Shown: positions 1 to 10,804 of the stretch, piece after piece | Layout: the number at the start of each line of letters is the position of its first letter | Position numbering within the stretch: position 1 is the stretch's first letter | DNA from: Climacium dendroides | Lineage: Eukaryota > Streptophyta > Bryopsida > Hypnales > Climaciaceae | Reading direction: 5' to 3' | Assembly: GCA_950106755.1 (NCBI GenBank) | Contig: OX467089.1 | Location: 20,503,345-20,567,344, forward strand | DNA: 64,000 nt | Position numbers and translations under genes: made by a program | Notes under the pieces: model-generated | What the model was told of the DNA's origin: nothing | Database searches by the model: none | Seen by the model: only the letters and a program-made list of their open reading frames with translations

Positions 1-3000
1 ACTAGTCAACCAAGAGCAACAAGTACTATAAAGAATCCATATATATTTTGTGACACAATTTTAGGTGACATTAGTCTATTTATATATCAACAATAATGTC
101 AAGCGTAACATCCTAATATCTAGGAGCATACAAAACTAGAATGAAACCAAAGTAGGGGCTCTTTTTACTCCCCTGTATCTTACAAAGAGCCTAGGCTAGT
201 TACTTTCTTCAGAAAATAAACTCCACTAGTTGAATTTTTATCTCGTTCTTGATTAAGTTGGCGCTAAATTTCAATGACTTTTTGCGATGGAAAAGGGGGA
301 GGGGGATATAGACTTATATAACCAATGGCACAATTCATTTGTGATTTGGAGTCTTTATCCAAAAGTTTTAGACCATCTTGTACTTTGGCGATGCTGCTTG
401 CAAAGGCCCTCTGGTCCTTGTTTTGTATTGGTTTTTGTACATTCAATCTTTGGTGGAAAATCCACATAATTGAAAATTCCCCTAGAGTTGTATACTTGTA
501 TATTTGACTGTACTATCAAAGTTTATGTGAGGTTGATGTTTATATGTTGAACCAACAATTTTTTTAGAGTTGGAAAGATTGTAGTAACATTCACTAACTT
601 TCCTTGGAAAAAATATGTTTAGTATTTCTTTCACTTGTTCCCCCAAGTGAGGGCAAAGCTTTGACTTTCCAAATTCCTTAGTATTTTGATTATTTGGCTA
701 GAAGCATTTAGACGCCAGAGCTTTGACTTTCCAACTCTCTAATATTTTATTGAGTTGTTGAAAATTCAATTACCAAACTTAGTTTCCAAATACCTATTTG
801 AATCCCAATCCCAAATCATTATTAAAGTTTAGTCCCAAAAGTTTAATGTCAAAAATTACCTTTAAAGTTAGTTCCAAGTAACCACAGAAAATTTAAAGCC
901 TCAATTGCTTAGAAAATAGTCCTCAATTTCAAAAATTAGCTCTCAATTTTTAGAAAATAGCCATAATTTGTGAGAAGGTCAGACCACATAGGGACTAGCC
1001 AGAACCCCACAAGGCCTCCCTATACTTAGGTCTAGGTTGAGTGTAAAAGTCTAGATAGCTAGTGAGGTCACAACTAGAGGTCACAACACATGGGGATGTC
1101 AAGGCAGTCCAGAGAATATTTGGAAGTTGGATTTTGGATTAATCAAAATTCCTTTGAAAAAATCATAAAAAACTAAAAGAAAAAGGAAGAAGTAAGTAGA
1201 AGAAGAGAGGAAGGGAGAAGAAGGCCTAATATAGACTAAATCGCAATCCCTCCAATTAGTAGGAATAAGCTTAAGTCAAACCTCACATTAGCTTGCCAAT
1301 TGAAGGAATTTGGATGGAAAAGGAAAGTCTAGTTTGAACCTTACAACTAGCATCACAAGCTTGCTACTGAGATTGATAGAGAAGAAGTTGGGAATGAAGT
1401 AGTAGAAAAATAGGATTCAAGATTCAAAGTATAACCAAGTGTGGAGAGGTAGGATTAGAGATAGAATTTGGAATAGCAAATCACATGTTTGCATTGGCAT
1501 TTTAGATTCAAGATAAGTTTCTTGCAATAATTGACTTTCAAACAAGAGGGACAAAGAGTTAGCATTATTTGAATTTTGTCTTGGAATTTAAATAATTATC
1601 TTCTCTTACAATGTCAACTAGTGGACTTCAACCATTGAAGGTAGAAGAAATAAAAGATAGAAGGGAAAGATAGAGTAGGAAGGAAAAAGAAAAAAAACTA
1701 GAAAGAAAATAAAAGAAGTGATAGGAAGTAGAGTGGGAGTTAAACTCTACAATTGGTATTAAAAACTCTAAAATTAAGTGGTAAACAAGTAATCAAGAAA
1801 GGACAAGATGGAGAACAAGGGGGAGGTCAAAGGCATCTTTGAACACCTCCTAGATGTGGTTCACTCCAAGGTAAGTGCCTAATTCCACTAATCCCCTCCA
1901 AGTCTTTTGATTAAGAATTTAAAATTGTAGTTGATGTTACAATAGAGATTCAAACCTTTGAATATAGTTTTTATTTCAAGTTTAGTTTTAGAAACTTGTA
2001 GTGTAATTCTAAAAACATATGACATTGAGAAAATAGGATTAAAATGAACAAAATACAAGTGGTAGAAGTTTAGTAATAAAAGTGGATGAAAATTAGTAAA
2101 TATCAACCAAATGGAATAAGATGGAAACTTACAATGTAGTAATGATCCAAAGTCTAAAATTTAATCTCAAGCTGTAAGTTAAAAGTAATTAGCAGATGAA
2201 GTTTGAAGTATCGATTAATGGTCGAACTTCATCTACTTATAACTTCCATTAAGAAAGTTCAATTCTCAAGTGCCTTATCATTTTGACTAAGCAATTTTAG
2301 TCTCTACAATGAACCAACTCTAAAATTCTACAAATAATAAAGTGTCAGAAGAAGTCCAGGGTCTTTAGGATGAGATTAATATCTATCTAATTTTTTTAAA
2401 ACAATCATGTGATAGTTAGAGTGTAGAATCATGTAGAAGAAGTTTAGAGAAGTTCCAAACTAGTTTATGCCTCAAAAACCAAGTTAATCTCTTTAAGTTA
2501 ACAAGGGATGAAGTTTGGTATGAATGTTGGATGAGAGTAGGAAGTTTCTATCCACCCTTAGAATTTAGATAGTTGTTTTCACCGTGAGCCTGTAGACAAA
2601 ACCCAAAATTGATTTGACATTTATAGTTTATAGAAACCCATGGATGAAGTTTGAATTGCCCTCCCAAAGGCCAAACTTTATGTAATTGTGATTTCTTGTA
2701 GGTTAAGTCAAATTTTCATCATTTTGAAAATAGAAGATCGTAATCTATAATTTAGAATAGTTATCTCAATCTTTACTATGAACCCTTTGTCTTAAAAATA
2801 AAGAATTTTGGTTTAGTTCTACTATTTGGCCAAAGTTTGTTTTGTATTAATAAAAGTTGATAGTTGTTTCTTTGGTAATTTACATCAATTAGGCATAATT
2901 ACAGAAAGATTAATTGTTTGGAAGGCATAATGAACCAAATTTGGCATCTACATAGGATATTTTGCAAACTAAATTTAAAAACCTAGTTGTACTTGGTTAA

Positions 3001-4424
3001 TACTGGGTATTAAAACACTTACATCCACCAATAAGTTTACATTTAGAGCATTCAATTTATAGAATCAAAACACATACTTCTAATTTCAAATTTCCACCTC
3101 ATGCTCACTAATGATCTAAATTACAAACCGGAAAGTGAGTTGAAAAGATGATGAAGTTTATTTTGCTAATGCATTGAATATTTATATAAATTTATAAAAT
3201 TATATATAAATATAGCATTTTATGACAAACTATCTACCATGTAGTACTACTACCATTAGCTTTTGATTATAGTCTTCATACAATAAAACATGCTAACAAG
3301 AAGAACTTCAATTATTCATCTAGAGACACTTCTTCTTAGACCCTTTGAATGGTTTTGACTAATAATTCTTTTCTTTGTGAAAGCACCTCATATTAAATAA
3401 TGTCTTTTACGATCTTCTAAAGTTTTCAATGGAGTTTAAGTAAGGAAAGTTGTGGATAATGAAAGCTTTCTCATACCATGCACTTGCCTCCAATCACTTG
3501 AATCCTTGCTATGGTGCACCAAAGTTCCATTTTCTATGAGTGTAAGTATCTCATAATGATTGTGGAGAAAGTAGAAGCCATTCAATCCACTTTAATAGAC
3601 TACTTCAATAAAGTTCCTATTTCTCTATCTATTAGGTGGCATTATAATGAGAGGACACTTATCAAAGTTGGTAAACACACACCATACCATCATTAATGAA
3701 TGACTAAATTAAAAAGATGGCACCGAACAATCCAAACAAAAACATTTGTATGATTTTTATTATACTTTCATTTGCCTAGATCTTTTTCTAGCTTCAAATG
3801 AAGATTCCTCCGTCCATATCACATTCTTCTAGTCATGTCTAGTCTTCAAAGCTCTAAAACACACCTTATACAACTATTGAAGTTGCTTGTTACAATCAAG
3901 AGCACCTACATTCTCACACAATTTGATTCAGTCTCTAGAAGTGCACCTACTCACAAGAATACACACAATGTATTCATAAGCTACCACATTGCTTGGCATG
4001 TTTTGCATTGAGAGGTTGTTGAAGCTCGATATATAATGCTCTAATTGACAAAAAATTGAATTGTGTTGGCCCAAGGAGCATTGACATTGCCTTAACAATA
4101 TAGGAGCTACAAGTAAGACTTGACCAATAATCAAAGCAATTCCATTTTTTACTAAATAGGTGGCTTGAATTAGCATCTAGATGACAAATAGCATCTAGTT
4201 AAGTGGTTCTTCAACATACATATGGTCGTTTCATGAAGATTTGAGATTCAGAGTGGGAGATAGGATCAATCACTTTGTTGAATGGCATTCAAAGTTTGAA
4301 TGTAAATTTGGTGTATACTGTCCTGTATAGTACTATACATTTCAAATTAAAAATGTCCACTACTTAGGACAAACATGATGGCCATTCAAATGTGGCATAA
4401 GTGGGATAATTTAATTGAATTATA
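1..4424. other. AT-rich spacer without a supported gene
   Basis: I see no open frame with recognisable protein character on either strand. Two long purine-rich runs lie at about 1,160-1,225 and 1,640-1,740. An imperfect hairpin lies at about 2,174-2,252 with a 10-bp exact core (AGATGAAGTT and its complement). At about 1,752 the string ATTGGTATTA precedes a short ATG frame at 1,809 that reads MENKGEVKGIFEHLLDVV. This resembles the primer-binding site and gag start of a plant LTR retroelement, but it is too short to call. Confidence 0.5.
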
Positions 4425-4973
4425 CTTCCTTTGTTCTAAAATGATCTTTTTGTTGATTTTAGTCTTTTGTCCCAAAATGATCTTGTTGTACTTTGTAATA
4501 TTAAAAATTGGTCAAATTCAACTTTTGATTACTATCTAGGACTAGCAAAACAACTTGAACAATAATTCCCCTTCCATCTATGCTATCATCAATCAAAAAA
4601 CAAATGAAATGACTAAAGGGATCAATCAACACTATTCGTTTTTATTTTTTTACATCTCTTTGAATGTTGGTCGATTGAGGAGATGAAGCTTTGGGAGGTG
4701 GTATAGAGGTCTTGGGTCCATACTAACTACCCACAAAGTGACACCTCACAATTAACAATTAAATGTCCATTGGTACTCATTGAAAATACCCCAAAAATTC
4801 CACTTTTCAATACTCCAAAATTGTACTTTGAAAAGAGTTCTGAAACTTAAAGTTTCTTGGATGCTAGGAGTGCACCAAACTCTACTTACAAAGCAAAACA
4901 ACTTTTAAAAATGTTAATTTAAGCCTTAATCCAGAATATTTTGTCCAACAAGATCATTTTGGGACGAAGGGAG
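4425..4973. mobile_element. Stowaway-like (Tc1/mariner) MITE
   Basis: The left end CTTCCTTTGTTCTAAAATGA and the right end, read as its complement CTCCCTTCGTCCCAAAATGA, form imperfect terminal inverted repeats of about 30 bp. Both ends are flanked by TA, the target duplication of Tc1/mariner elements. The CTCCCTCCGT-like tip is typical of plant Stowaway MITEs. A second copy of the subterminal motif (TTTGTCCCAAAATGATCTTG) lies inside the left end near 4,469, so the element has a repeated subterminal block. It has no coding capacity and would depend on a transposase elsewhere. Confidence 0.62.
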
Positions 4974-5519
4974 TACCTTATTGGCACCTGTTCACCTCAG
5001 TTCTCCAAACTCTGAACCTCATTTGCATTCACAATTTGACAACCATTTTGCCATGCAATGGCCTCAAGCACAAAAAGGACAGGCAATGTGATCAACAGAT
5101 GCAGGCAGCCAGCATAAGGATTCTCTAGAAGTCAGGTTTGAATGAGCTCAGAAATCGATGCATTAGGTCGCAATAATTATCCAAATGCGCATCCTACATA
5201 TCCCGAGAACCCAAACTAGCACAAATAGCAACTTTTTCAACATCTTGAATAATACATTCTTTATTCTTGAATCAATCTGAATGTAAATTTTCATCAAAGC
5301 TTTAAGTATTGATATATTTTCTGCAGGGACCACTTCAGTCCATACGGAGAGACATTAACAAACCAATCGGGAACACAACACATAAAGATCAAGAATATTT
5401 TGCCCATCCATAATTTCACAGATTGGGAATTGAAGTTGTGATATAAGTACAAGCAGCACTAATAGGGTGCTGCAGCAGCAACTAGATGTTATCTAAATTT
5501 CTACTCGAAGGACTAATAC
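4974..5519. other. Downstream flank and probable 3' UTR of the SEC10-formin gene
   Basis: No separate gene is visible. On the minus strand this follows the formin stop codon at 5,520-5,522 and should hold its 3' UTR and poly(A) site, which I cannot place exactly. Confidence 0.4.
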
Positions 5520-8500
5520 CTATCTCGCTTTGCTCTGAGGGCTAGGTTGCATTACATCTTTGCAAGTACGTTCTAAAATGCCTAAAAATTCTCGAACAAC
5601 AAAAAATACCTTAAAAGGTTGTGAATCGAAATCTTTAGAAGCAGCTTCGCCATAGAAGTAGACACTAACCTTCTTCACGGAGTCAAACGCTCCTTTGAAG
5701 TCCTCTTCTGCAGTGGCCACATTCGATTCTGCTTCTGAAACAAACTTCTCCATCGCCCCCTGAAAAGAATCATCTGTGAGATCTACAGTACTATCTTTGA
5801 CTTTACATTCCGCCCCTTGCGTTTCTGTGAAACGCCCTTCCGTCACCTGCGCCTTAATTCCGCGCAATCCATTCACTAGCTTCTGAATCGCTGCTTTCAA
5901 AGACGAAGCATCGAAGCCACCTGCTTTCCTAACATTTGACATCTCTACTGGTAATCTCGAAATCACTTCCATGCCCATCTTTCTCGACTCTTCTCCATTC
6001 GTCTTCTCCATCTGATTGCTCGCAATAGCCGTTTCAAAAAGAGAGGCATTTGGTGATTGTGGAGTTGAAGGAGTCGTAGGCACGCTGTTGGGATCGGCGT
6101 TGTTCAGCCTTGCAACACGTGCCTCCTCTGAACTGATAATTTGCTTGATCACGAAGTGAAGCAGGGTGGTCTTTCCATCAGCTCCTTTCACATCATCAAG
6201 TTTCAAGAGATTATCAAGTTTGAATGCTTGAGCATCTCCTCGAAACGTGCCCCTGTTCAGGCTGTTGCCAGCCTTCAACACAGCTGCTAGAAGCTTCGCA
6301 AACGTCTTGCTCCCTTTCAGTTCTTTGCATGCCAACTGCATCAAACGCACCAATGCAGATTAATTTCACTTGTCATCAAAAGCAGTTAGTCAAGTTTGTA
6401 GATACACTAAGACATTCTTACAGTAACATGAACACTGCAGATAGAATCTAAGCATTATGTGATCTAAACACAATAATACAAAACATGTACTAACCTCCAA
6501 GACTTTAATCGCTTGTTGAACATGTAGCATCTCTTCCTCGTACTGCGTTCGATACAGCATTGCACTGAGACGAGAAAACGCATTTGGAACATGCAAAATG
6601 GCATGGAAGAAGCGATCTGGAGGACCAAGGCTCTGAAGACTGCCATCGAACTGCATAAACTTCTTTTTCTCATCAGCAGTGGGTGCCACCTTCACCAGCG
6701 TTTCCAGCACATCCATGCTCAACCCATCACCTTTGCAGCCAAAGAACAGAAGGACACTCAGCACAAGTAACAGTTATTGGAATTTCCTGGTGATTATCAG
6801 ATTCCAACATTGATTTCTGTTAAGTCAACTATCAGGTGCCCATACAGAACCTCGCCTTCTCTTTGCTCGTGCCACTTGACTTTCCGAGCTGGCAACGTTG
6901 ACAACATTGAACAAGTAACAGACAGACGAAATCATATTGCACGATCTCAATCTTGATACATGGACAGACTGAAAGCAGAAATTCAGAATCCCAGGGAAAA
7001 GAACATGCAGCTAGCATCAGATATGAGTACAAGACAATCCAAAATTGATAAGAATAAACCCCCCAAAAGTCTTTTCATCAGAAGGAAAGGAATTAAGTGA
7101 ACCTTCGAGCAGATGTCCAATAACTTCGTGCTTTGAAAGGTTAAGAGCCCGAAGCTGGATAGAAAAGTTGTGCGCCTTCCTTGACTCCAATATTGCAACT
7201 TGCGTGGGGGCAGACGACCCTGACTTTTTTGGTTCAAACTTCCTGGCTGCCGGGGCAGCTAAGCCAAAGAGTGCTTCAAGCATTTCAGTATCAAACCTGC
7301 ACGATGACAAGCAGTATGAAAAAAAAATTTAAAAACTATCTAACGCATTGAGCACACAACAGGCTTAAATTGCAAACATTTTATCAATGACGATCCATGA
7401 TCACACTCACTCAACACAAGTAAGCACAAAAAAAATCACGGAATGATGCAGAAACGTACTCCTCCATAGATTTATCCAACGTATCCCACACCATCGATTG
7501 GTCTGTTGCCGCTTTCAATTTATCCCAATGTAAAGGCTTGAGTGGATGCTTTGGAGGGGAAATTGCCCTAGCAGTTGGCGGCTTCTTACCAACATTAATA
7601 GGTTTCAGACCAGGAGGTGGTGGAGGGGAAGGACCCCCTCGCCCTCCTGGAGGTGGTGGAGGGGGAGGAGCACCTCGCCCTCCTGGAGGGGGTGGTGGGG
7701 GTGGTGCACCTCGTCCTCGTCCTCCTGGTGGTGGCGGTGGCGGCGGCGCCCCGCGGCCTGCAGGAGGAGGTGGTGGTGGAGGCGGTCCACCTCGGCCTCC
7801 TGGAGGGGGTGGTGGGGGTGGAGGAGCCCCGCGTCCTCCAGGGGGAGGTGGGGGAGGTGGAGGAACAGCTCGCCCTCCTGGGGGTGGAGGAGGCGGCGGT
7901 GGAGGACCAGGTCGCCCTGCTTGGGGTTTGGGTGGAGGAGGAGGCGGAGGAGCAGCTCGCCCTCCAGTCGGTGGAGGAGGGGGCGGGGGAGGAGGAGGTG
8001 CACCAACTGACTGCGCTGCAGGACGAGGAGGGGGTGGGGGTGGGGGCGGGGGAGGAGGAGATTGTGCAGCAACTGGCCGTCCTGCAGGAAGAGGAGGGAG
8101 TGGGGGCGGGGGAGGAGGTGGTGCACCAACTGGCCGTCCTACAGGAGCAGCACCTGCCCTGCCACCTGGAAGAGGAGGTGGGGGAGGAGGTGGGGGAGCA
8201 ACTGACTTCCCTGGCAGGGGAAGCAGAGGAGCAGGAGCAGCTGCCCTGCTTGGCATGGGTGGAGGGGGAGGGGGAGGGGGAGGAGGCAATCCTCTTCGAG
8301 GGGCAGTTGGGAGTGGAGGTGGATCGGCAGCTGCTGTATTCGCTTCCTCTATGCCTTCAATAGGGGTGCTATTGACTCTAGAGACAGTAGACTCTATGCT
8401 ATACAGAAACGGTTTTGAAGTCTCTTTCCGGCTGGGACGTCTTGAAAGCCCAGAGGTACCATCTCTTTTGCTAGGACGTCTTGAAAGCCCAGGAGTAACA

Positions 8501-10804
8501 TCTGAAGAGAGGGTGCCAGGTGCAGTTGGACCTCCCTCTTTGATAAACTTGATAGAGGGTACAGGTAGCTTTGCAGAAGTTTGTCCCGATCTAGGTGAGG
8601 AAGGTGTATCTGAAGAGGACCATCCACCACTGGTGGAGGAGTCGCCGTCGTCGTCGATTGATGGCAACGGGATATAGGTCTCTATGTTTAGATGGCCAAC
8701 AGAGACGGACTCTGCAGGAGCATCTGTTTCTTCAGGCACAGCCGATGGGGGTGCAGGAAGAGGTCGAGGGGCTGTAGAATTATGAATGAAATTTGATTTT
8801 ACTGAAACGTCTCTCTTAAGATGCGATTTGCTCCGTTGACGCTGTATTCCTAAAACTGGGACAAAATTTTCGATTTTAGCATCTCCACCCGAAGTATTCC
8901 TCACTGTCCTTCGTTCATAGCCATAAGCTTTACCTCCCCCGGCACCAATTCCACTCGCTTGAGGGAACCGGCTTGGCCTCCTATACCCTTTTAACGATGA
9001 ACCGGCACTTTCGCGCATATTATTCTCCTCAATATCATCTCTTCCTTCAACCTCCCTGGACGGTTCCACTTTGTCCTCGATGCTGCGTGACGATCGGGTC
9101 AGTCGTCTAGGTCCTCTCAATGAAGAAGAGGCATCATCCTCCTGCACGTTAGACTGTCTCCCTTCTGCATCGACCTCCCTGTATGTTCCATCTCTGTCCC
9201 CAATGCTTTCAAACGATCGTGTTAACCGTCTGTGTCCTCTAGACGAAGAAGAGTTCGCACTCACCTGTATATTAGTGTCTTCCTCGTCTGCTGCATCCAG
9301 TGCCTTGTATGCCCCAGCTCTACCTTCACTGCTTTGGGATAATCGGTTCGGCCTTCTTGGCCCTCTAAGGGAGGAAGAATCTGCACTTTCAGGTTCAGCC
9401 TCTTCCTCTACTTCGACCTCTCTGTACCCTCCAACTCTGTCCCCAATATTTCCAGATGATCCGCTTAACCTTCTGGGTCCTCTAGGCAAATAAGCACCAG
9501 CAATCTCCAGGGTGACAACTTCTCTCTCTTCTTCTGGATCGAGGTTCCTGCGTGTTCCACCTCTGTCTGCACTCGTTTGAGATAATAGACTCGGCCTTCC
9601 AGGTCCACGAAGCGAAGAAGTACCCAAATTCACCTGCAGGTTAGCGTCTCCCTCTTCTGCAGCATCTAGTGCTCTGTGTGCTCCAAGTCTACCTTCACTG
9701 CTTTGAGACAATCGGTTGGGCCTTCTCGATCCTCTCAGCGCAGAAAATCCTGAGGATTCGAGCATGGTAGCGTCAGTCTCGTCTTCTTCTACCATGTCCC
9801 TATATGCTCCCACTCTATCCTCATAGTTTCGAGACAATCGGTTCAGCCTTCCAGATCCTCTCGGGAAAGAACCAGGAGTCTCCTGCATGACGGCATCTCC
9901 GTCGTCTGCGGCATCAAACTCTCTGAATGCTCCCAGTCTACCTTCACTGCTTTGCGTCAATCGGTTGGGCCTTCTAGACGCTCTCAGAGAAGAAAATCCC
10001 GTACTTTCAAGTATGTTAGCTTCAGGGTCCTCTTTTCCTTCAACATCCCTGTATGCTCCGACTCGGTCCCCATAGCTATGAGACATTCGGCTCAGCCTCC
10101 CATATCCCCTCAGAGAAGGACCAGAAGTCTCCTGCATGTTAGCTGCTCTCTCTTCTGCTGCATCGAGCTCTCTGAATGCTCCAGCTAATACAGAAATTGA
10201 CTGTTCGTCCACACCTCTCCTAGACCCTCTTCCACTCCTCATACCTCTCCTTTGAAATGAACCCGAACCAGTTTGAGGAGGTATTTCTTCAACACCAGCA
10301 ATATCTTCATCCCTAGTAGTATGATGCATCATCCTTTGATACGGACTGTCGAACTCTTCGCCATCGTGTCCTCGTAACAGTGGAGCCCCTCTGCCAACAC
10401 CCCCGCCTCTGAGGTCTCTAGACCTCACCCTAGATACGAGATCTGCATCACCTTGTCCAGTACCTACATCTCTTCCCAGGTCTCCTGGGAACTTATAGAT
10501 TCTTCTAGGTCTCCTGGGCTTTTCACTTTCCACGTTCAGATGAGATTCCATTTCATCTGACGGGGATTTTGATGGTACAGGAAGAGCAGGAAGTGAAGGA
10601 ATCTGCGAGGGCATCACAAAACTGCTTTTTCGAAGAGCTGCATCATTTCTATCTGCATTCTTTGTTGCTGCATGTCCGTGCGACCATGGTCGTGCATCAT
10701 TATCAGGATCTGCTTCTTCATTGGCAGCCTGATTTCCAAGTAAACCATCCATCTGCAAAAATGCACTCGTTGCTTTGTTGGGCTTTTCAAGCCATCCACT
10801 AATC
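5520..10804 (-). CDS. Formin half of the fusion: linker, FH1 and FH2 (class I type)
   Basis: Exons: 10804-7460 (3,345 nt), 7296-7103, 6730-6495 and 6335-5520. FH2 begins near PLKPLHWDKLKAATDQSMVW and runs through the LFGLAAP segment, the lasso/knob region and LLAAVLKAGNSLNRGTFRG, then FKLDNLLKLDDVKGADGKTT, to a stop after PQSKAR. These are the usual class I plant formin FH2 motifs; the family GNxMN signature reads GNSLN here. There is no signal peptide or membrane segment ahead of FH1. The first codons (ISGWLEKPNKATSAF) continue directly from the SEC10 C-terminus, so this half has no evident start of its own. Part of exon 25 between the linker repeats and FH1 (about 8,340-8,930) is low-complexity and Ser/Pro-rich with two GLSRRPS motifs, possible basophilic kinase sites. 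Confidence 0.9.

Noticed and set aside
7538..8677. Long plus-strand Gly-rich open frame (379 aa)
   Set aside because: It is the antisense reading of the FH1 proline minisatellite; poly-Pro codons read backwards give poly-Gly.
8930..10190. Regular repeats as a CRISPR or satellite array
   Set aside because: The units are coding, in frame and diverged at the DNA level; there are no spacers of constant length.
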